Positions 59,693 through 64,000 of a stretch of 64,000 bases of DNA are shown here, one piece after another. Position numbers and translations under genes: made by a program. The DNA comes from Rhizorhabdus histidinilytica (lineage in GTDB: Bacteria; Pseudomonadota; Alphaproteobacteria; Sphingomonadales; Sphingomonadaceae). Each line of letters begins with the position of its first letter. Position 1 is the stretch's first letter. The notes beneath the pieces are model-generated. The model did no database searches. It was given only the letters and a program-made list of their open reading frames with translations, and was not told the origin of the DNA. Where the stretch lies: NCBI RefSeq assembly GCF_900167915.1, contig NZ_FUYM01000009.1:180318-244317 (forward strand), in the 5' to 3' direction.

Positions 59693-62332
59693 TCAGATGA
59701 TCAGCAGGTCGCGGGCCCGCGCGATCGCCTGCGATCGGCTCGCGGCGCCCAGCTTCTCGTGGATCTTCTTACGGTGGGTCTTCACCGTCCCCTCGGAGAT
59801 GCCGAGCCGGACCGCGATTTCCTTGGTGATATAGCCCTCCGCGACGAGTGCGATGATCTCGGTCTCGCGCGGGCTGAGCGTGAAATTGTTGGGCGCCTGC
59901 TCGACGCCGCGGCGCGGGCTGCTCTGCTGCAGCGTCGCGCCGCTCTCGGTGCCGTCGGCACCGCGCAGCACGTCGTCGACATAGGCCCCGATCCGCGCCG
60001 GCAGGTGGCGCCCGTTGCGGATCGTCCAGTCGAACACCTCGGTCAGGTGCTGGCGGTTGTTGAGCGCGCGCCGCACCAGCCCGGCATGGCTCGCCAGCTC
60101 GACCGCCGCCTGCATATGGTCGACCGCCGCATTGTAGCGCCGCATCCCATAGGCCGCGCGCATCGCCATGATCCGGAAGGTGAAGCGGAAGCGGCTGTCG
60201 GCCTCGCCGAGGAAGGGCTTGTTGATCCGATCGAGCCAGGCCTGTGCGTCGTGCGGCCGGCCGAGCTCGATCATCAGCCGGGCGACTTCGAGCATTGCCG
60301 GCACCTGCACGCCGAGCACCGCGTGCGACAGGCTATCGGTCGCGAGCAGCTCGGCGAAGCCGGGGCTCTCGACATGCTCCATCGCCGCCCGCCACTCGCC
60401 CGCGCGGGTCAGCTCGCGCAGCCGCGCGATCGCCATGAACTGGAGCAGGCGCGGCAGGTTGCGTTCACGCGCAAGCGCCTCGCCGGCGCGGAGCTGCGCC
60501 TCGGCCGCGTCGATGCCCTGGCGGATGCCGGCGATCGCCGCGGCGGTGCCGAAGCCCGACGCGCACAGCCGGACCCAGGCGTTGATCGAACCGAGCTGGC
60601 GCAGGCTCGGGTCGAGCAGCGCCAGCGCGGCATCGAGCTCGTTATTCTCATAATGGAGGCCGGCGCGCAGAATGCGGGTGGCGATCACCTCGTAATTGTC
60701 GACGCCGCTGCCGATCCGGGCAATGCGCTGGGCGTCCTCGATATAGAGCACCGCCTTGTCGACCGTGTCGCGCGCCATTGCGATGTCGGCCTGGTGGATG
60801 CGCAGGAACACCGAGACCCGGCTATCCTTGACGTCGTGCATCGCGTGGAGGCCGATGCCGCACACCGTCGCCGCCTCGGCGTAGCGCGACAGTTCGAGAT
60901 AGGCGAGCGCCAGCATGCAGGCGACGCCGCTCGCCAGGATCGGCCGCACTCCGCGATGCGCCTCCATCGCCCTTTCGAGCTCGGCGAGCCGCTGTTCGGT
61001 GATCGGCCGGTCGTCGGAAGCGTCGAGCACCATGTCGATGAGCTGGGCGAAGCCGCGGATCGATTCGGGGTCGGCGCCGCGATCGAGCAGGGTGAAGCCG
61101 CGCGTCAGCCGCGCCGCCTCCTCCAGCGCGGCGCGCGCCTCGACCGATCGCCCGCGCCGGATCGCGAAATAGATCTGCCCCAGGAACAGCAGCGGCAGCT
61201 CGCCCGCCCGCGTCGCGGGGACGCGCTCGCCCAGGCCGACGTCGGGGCCGTCGCACAGGTCGACATGGATCGCGCCGACATTCTCGATGACGCGCGCGGC
61301 GAAGGCCGAGTCGGCGACGGTGACGGCGTGGCGGATCGCCTCGGCACCGAAGCCGTTCGCCTCGAACCAGGAGGCGGCGAAGCGGTTGAGCGCGTCGAAG
61401 CGATCGGGATCGAAGCGCCGCAGCCGCTGGCGGAGGTGCCGGCCGAACACCGGGTGGAAGGCTGCCCAGCAGCGCTGCTCGTCGACATAGCGGATGAACG
61501 ACCCCTCGCGGATATGGTCGTCGATCTGCGCCCAATCGCACGGCCGGCCGGGCATCGCCGCCAGCGCCTCGGGGGTGAAGCGATCGAGCACGCTCACCTC
61601 CATCAGCGCGGCGAGCGCAACGGGGTCCATGCGCGCGCAGACGACGTCGTCGAGATAATTGGCCATCTCGACCGGAAAGGGCCGCTCTCCGGCGCCGTCG
61701 AGCAGCCGATCCGCACTGCGGGGCGCGCGGCCAACGAAGCGCAGCCCGGCTGCCCAGCCATCGACCGCCTCGTTGATCCGCTGGCGATCCCAGGGGCTCC
61801 AGGCTTCGCCCAGCAGCAGCGCGGCCTCATCGTCGGTCATGCGCAGTTCGTCGGGGCCGATGACCTCGACGACGCCGCGCAGCCAGCCGTCGTGGAACAG
61901 CGCACCCTGCATCCGGTGCGCGGTGATGTGGAAGCTGCTGCTCGGCGGCAGTTCGAGGACGAAGGCGCCGATCAGGTCGCGGGCCGGGGCGGCGTCGATC
62001 TTCTCCAGCCCGTCGATGAAGCCGACGATGTTCCCGGGCGGATCGGACAGGCCTTCGCCCTCCTCCCGCCCCTCCGCGCCCTCGCCGCGGAAGGCGTGGT
62101 CGAGATGGCGGCGCAGCACCGCGGGATCATTGTCCTCGGCCGACAGCGTCAGCCAGCGCACCGCCATACCGGCAGCGACGAGATCGGCATGATGGCTGGC
62201 GAGCGCCGAGGTCTTGCCACTGCCGGGTGGGCCGACGATCAGCGTCACCTTGCCGGCCGCCTCCGCCATTCGCCGGGCGATGCGCGGGCGGGCGATCAGC
62301 GGCTCGACCAGCCGGGGCGGACAATAGCGCAT
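59693..62332 (-). CDS. LAL-type LuxR regulator (MalT-like STAND ATPase)
   Basis: 879 residues from ATG 62332 (GGGGAGC upstream). N-terminal STAND NTPase with Walker A GPPGSGKTS (about residues 29-37) and Walker B VGFIDGLEKID near 88-98, a long TPR-like helical middle (about 350-790), and a C-terminal LuxR HTH (LSPRETEIIALVAEGYITKE, then GISEGTVKTHRKKIHEKLG, about 815-865). MalT-type regulators are ATP-dependent activators that bind an inducer. Directly upstream of the module 2 receptor, its probable target. Confidence 0.9.
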   Translation of the reverse strand: MRYCPPRLVEPLIARPRIARRMAEAAGKVTLIVGPPGSGKTSALASHHADLVAAGMAVRWLTLSAEDNDPAVLRRHLDHAFRGEGAEGREEGEGLSDPPGNIVGFIDGLEKIDAAPARDLIGAFVLELPPSSSFHITAHRMQGALFHDGWLRGVVEVIGPDELRMTDDEAALLLGEAWSPWDRQRINEAVDGWAAGLRFVGRAPRSADRLLDGAGERPFPVEMANYLDDVVCARMDPVALAALMEVSVLDRFTPEALAAMPGRPCDWAQIDDHIREGSFIRYVDEQRCWAAFHPVFGRHLRQRLRRFDPDRFDALNRFAASWFEANGFGAEAIRHAVTVADSAFAARVIENVGAIHVDLCDGPDVGLGERVPATRAGELPLLFLGQIYFAIRRGRSVEARAALEEAARLTRGFTLLDRGADPESIRGFAQLIDMVLDASDDRPITEQRLAELERAMEAHRGVRPILASGVACMLALAYLELSRYAEAATVCGIGLHAMHDVKDSRVSVFLRIHQADIAMARDTVDKAVLYIEDAQRIARIGSGVDNYEVIATRILRAGLHYENNELDAALALLDPSLRQLGSINAWVRLCASGFGTAAAIAGIRQGIDAAEAQLRAGEALARERNLPRLLQFMAIARLRELTRAGEWRAAMEHVESPGFAELLATDSLSHAVLGVQVPAMLEVARLMIELGRPHDAQAWLDRINKPFLGEADSRFRFTFRIMAMRAAYGMRRYNAAVDHMQAAVELASHAGLVRRALNNRQHLTEVFDWTIRNGRHLPARIGAYVDDVLRGADGTESGATLQQSSPRRGVEQAPNNFTLSPRETEIIALVAEGYITKEIAVRLGISEGTVKTHRKKIHEKLGAASRSQAIARARDLLII

Positions 62333-62465
62333 CGTCGACGCTCCCCGGCGGCGGGCCGGAGCCTTGGCATCGGCGATGCTGACGATCCGTGACGTCGACC
62401 TTCTCCTCGTTTCCGGCAGCGCCGACAGGGTGCCACGCCCCCGCCGGACTGCCAAGCGCGGCCGG

Positions 62466-63170
62466 TCAGGCCCCGGCCGGCTCGACGGCGAGCGCCTTGA
62501 GCAGGGCCGCGGCGACGAGCGGCGCTGAGGCCGGGTTCTGTCCGGTGACGATATTGCCGTCGACCTCGACATGCCCGCCGAACGGCTCGGCCGCCTTGGC
62601 ATAGACGCCGCCCAGTTCGACGAGGCGGGTTTCGGGCAGGACGGGAACGACCTTGTCGAAGGTGGTCATCTCCTCCTCGACATTGCTGATCGCAGTGACG
62701 CGCCGGCCGGCGACGAGCGGACGGCCGTCGACGGCGGTCGCGCCGGCAAGGGCCAGGACACCATGGCACACGGCCGACACCAGGCCGCCCTTGCGATCGA
62801 TCGTCTCTATGGTCGCCTTGACGGCCGGATCGACAGGGAAGTCCCACGCCGCGCCGGCGCCGCCGACGAAATACACGGCGTCGAAGCCCGATGGATCGAG
62901 GTCCGCCAGGCGCGGCGTCGCGGCGAGCGCGGCCGACGCCGCCGGATCGTCGAGGAAGCGCGTGCCCGCATCGGTCAGCCACGGCGCCTCCAGGCTCGCC
63001 GGATCGAGCGGCGCCGCGCCGCCCGCGATCGAGGCGAGCATCAACCGCTGGCCGTCGTCGGCCAGGAGATACCAGGCGCTCGCCAGCTCCTCGAGCCAGG
63101 TCCCGGTCTTCAATCCCGTGCCGCCCAGCTCAGCCTGCGACGTCAGGACGAACAATATCTTGCTGCTCAT
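62466..63170 (-). CDS. DJ-1/PfpI family protein (class I glutamine amidotransferase-like, Hsp31-type)
   Basis: 234 residues from ATG 63170. Nucleophile C135 in the elbow SAVCHGVLAL with adjacent H136, and a preceding acidic residue in GFDAVYFVGGAG. Layout with LKTGTWLEELASAW near residues 20-35 is that of the Hsp31/HchA-like glyoxalase III and chaperone branch. May detoxify glyoxals or repair glycated proteins in the cytoplasm. Divergent from the DUF2383 gene. Confidence 0.87.
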   Translation of the reverse strand: MSSKILFVLTSQAELGGTGLKTGTWLEELASAWYLLADDGQRLMLASIAGGAAPLDPASLEAPWLTDAGTRFLDDPAASAALAATPRLADLDPSGFDAVYFVGGAGAAWDFPVDPAVKATIETIDRKGGLVSAVCHGVLALAGATAVDGRPLVAGRRVTAISNVEEEMTTFDKVVPVLPETRLVELGGVYAKAAEPFGGHVEVDGNIVTGQNPASAPLVAAALLKALAVEPAGA

Positions 63171-63330
63171 GTCACGATCCTCGATTGTCTCCGGATCAGG
63201 CCTGCAGCCTTGGGAACGCGATTTCACCTCAACTAAAAGGGAGAGCGGCGGTCGGGACGCGCTTCCTCATCGCCTGGATACCGCACTTTTCCTGAATCGC
63301 ATTTCGGCGGCGCATCGCTTCAATGGCGCC

Positions 63331-63804
63331 ATGACCATGTGGATGCGCAGCGGGGAGCGTCTTCTGGAGACCCTGGCCGATAGCCTCACCGGCTTCGACC
63401 ATGTGGCCGAGCACGCGCACCGCTTCGATTTCTATTCCTACTGCGAACAATATGCCCAGCAACGCGCCCAATTGGCCGCCACGTTCAGGGGCGTCATGAA
63501 GCGATATGGATCGAAGCGGCCCAAGTTCGGCAGCGTGCTGGGGTCCGCCCATCGATTCTATCTGGATATACGGGGGGCCCTGGATTCCGGGGTCGTCGCG
63601 ATGCTCGAAGAGCTCATGCGTGGCGAAGCCTTCCTCGCATCGCGCGCGGATGCCCTGCTCGACCATGATGGATTGCCCGAGGAGATATATGAGATCGTCC
63701 GGCTGATCCGCGCGAACACCAGCCAATCATTGCTGGATCTGAGGGCAATGCACCACCATGTGAGCAACGGCTTCGCGGCAGGTTCGTTCAGGCTTTCGCG
63801 TTAA
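63331..63804 (+). CDS. DUF2383 / PA2169-type four-helix-bundle protein
   Basis: 157 residues from ATG 63331; the frame is open far upstream but that part has no homologous look. LLETLADSLTGFDHVAEHAH, YCEQYAQQRAQLAATFRGVM, GSVLGSAHRFYLDIRGALDS and LMRGEAFLASRADALL are the four helices typical of the ferritin-like DUF2383 family. Function unknown; members are often stress-induced. A little lower in GC than neighbours. Confidence 0.78.
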   Translation: MTMWMRSGERLLETLADSLTGFDHVAEHAHRFDFYSYCEQYAQQRAQLAATFRGVMKRYGSKRPKFGSVLGSAHRFYLDIRGALDSGVVAMLEELMRGEAFLASRADALLDHDGLPEEIYEIVRLIRANTSQSLLDLRAMHHHVSNGFAAGSFRLSR

Positions 63805-63912
63805 AGGGCGGCGGCGACTGGGGATATGGGTGCGAGCGGTTGCGGCCCGCGAGACGGAGTGTCTGGCGGGATGGTGGTGGTATGTGCGTGTTGGATTTTG
63901 CTGGAGGAGTGT

Positions 63913-63989
<77 letters not shown>

Positions 63990-64000
63990 ACACTTGGGTT

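Noticed and set aside
62333..62602. N-terminal extension of the LAL regulator
   Set aside because: The extra 90 residues are Arg/Ser/Pro-rich with no family match; ATG 62332 has a GGGGAGC site.

Overview
This 64 kb window is a high-GC chromosomal segment that looks like a sphingomonad (Sphingomonas/Rhizorhabdus type, Alphaproteobacteria). The call rests on the density of TonB-dependent receptors (six in 64 kb), sphingomonad-style catabolic islands with Rieske oxygenases, NTF2-like and SRPBCC proteins, an initiator tRNA with the alphaproteobacterial A29-U41 pair, and palindromic intergenic elements. Genus is inferred from gene content, not proven. I see no prophage, intact insertion sequence, CRISPR array or replication origin.

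Layout. (1) 1-3.3 kb, minus strand: a copper uptake/delivery group (DUF2946 protein, TonB receptor, PCuAC chaperone, SCO protein cut by the window edge). (2) 3.4-15.7 kb: mostly housekeeping and accessory genes: DUF1905; a DUF969/DUF979/DUF2891 transport-like operon; an alpha/beta hydrolase; a BASS-type transporter; an adenine deaminase plus phosphoribosyltransferase salvage pair; an ABC-F ATPase; a periplasmic cyclophilin; an Rnk-like protein; an MFS transporter; and a 2-hydroxyacid dehydrogenase. (3) 15.9-23.0 kb: a MatB-like acyl-CoA synthetase, then a surface-glycan cluster with a flippase, a GT4 glycosyltransferase, two different ATP-grasp ligases and a nucleotidyltransferase.

(4) 23.0-37.6 kb: a catabolic island. 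One five-gene operon encodes a KshA-like Rieske oxygenase, an NTF2-like protein, a TonB receptor, a Rid-family protein and an FAD amine/amino-acid oxidase. It is divergent from an Lrp/AsnC regulator with SRPBCC and metallo-beta-lactamase-fold genes. Next come an FAD/NAD(P)-binding protein, a second TonB receptor with a DUF917 protein, a hydantoin-racemase-like gene with an atypical SDR, and a LysR regulator. (5) 37.6-45.0 kb: an ssuCBDA-type organosulfonate operon with a TonB receptor at its 3' end and a divergent LysR regulator that has a textbook LysR-type box. (6) 45.0-47.3 kb: a diguanylate cyclase and an aminotransferase.

(7) 47.3-55.5 kb: a TetR regulator with an unusual leucine-zipper tail, divergent from a sulfatase-TonB receptor-sulfatase unit. 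(8) 55.5-62.3 kb: a second Rieske module (SRPBCC, NTF2-like, Rieske, TonB receptor) downstream of a large LAL-type LuxR regulator. (9) 62.4-64 kb: a DJ-1/PfpI protein, a DUF2383 four-helix protein and tRNA-fMet.

The most interesting theme is the twice-repeated Rieske + NTF2-like + SRPBCC + TonB receptor module. Three receptors share a PDTI-x-AFS plug motif, and the two SRPBCC proteins are visibly paralogous. I read these as parallel, probably undescribed uptake-and-oxidation systems for related substrates whose identity cannot be read from sequence. The middle of the window has an organosulfur scavenging theme (ssu genes, two sulfatases).
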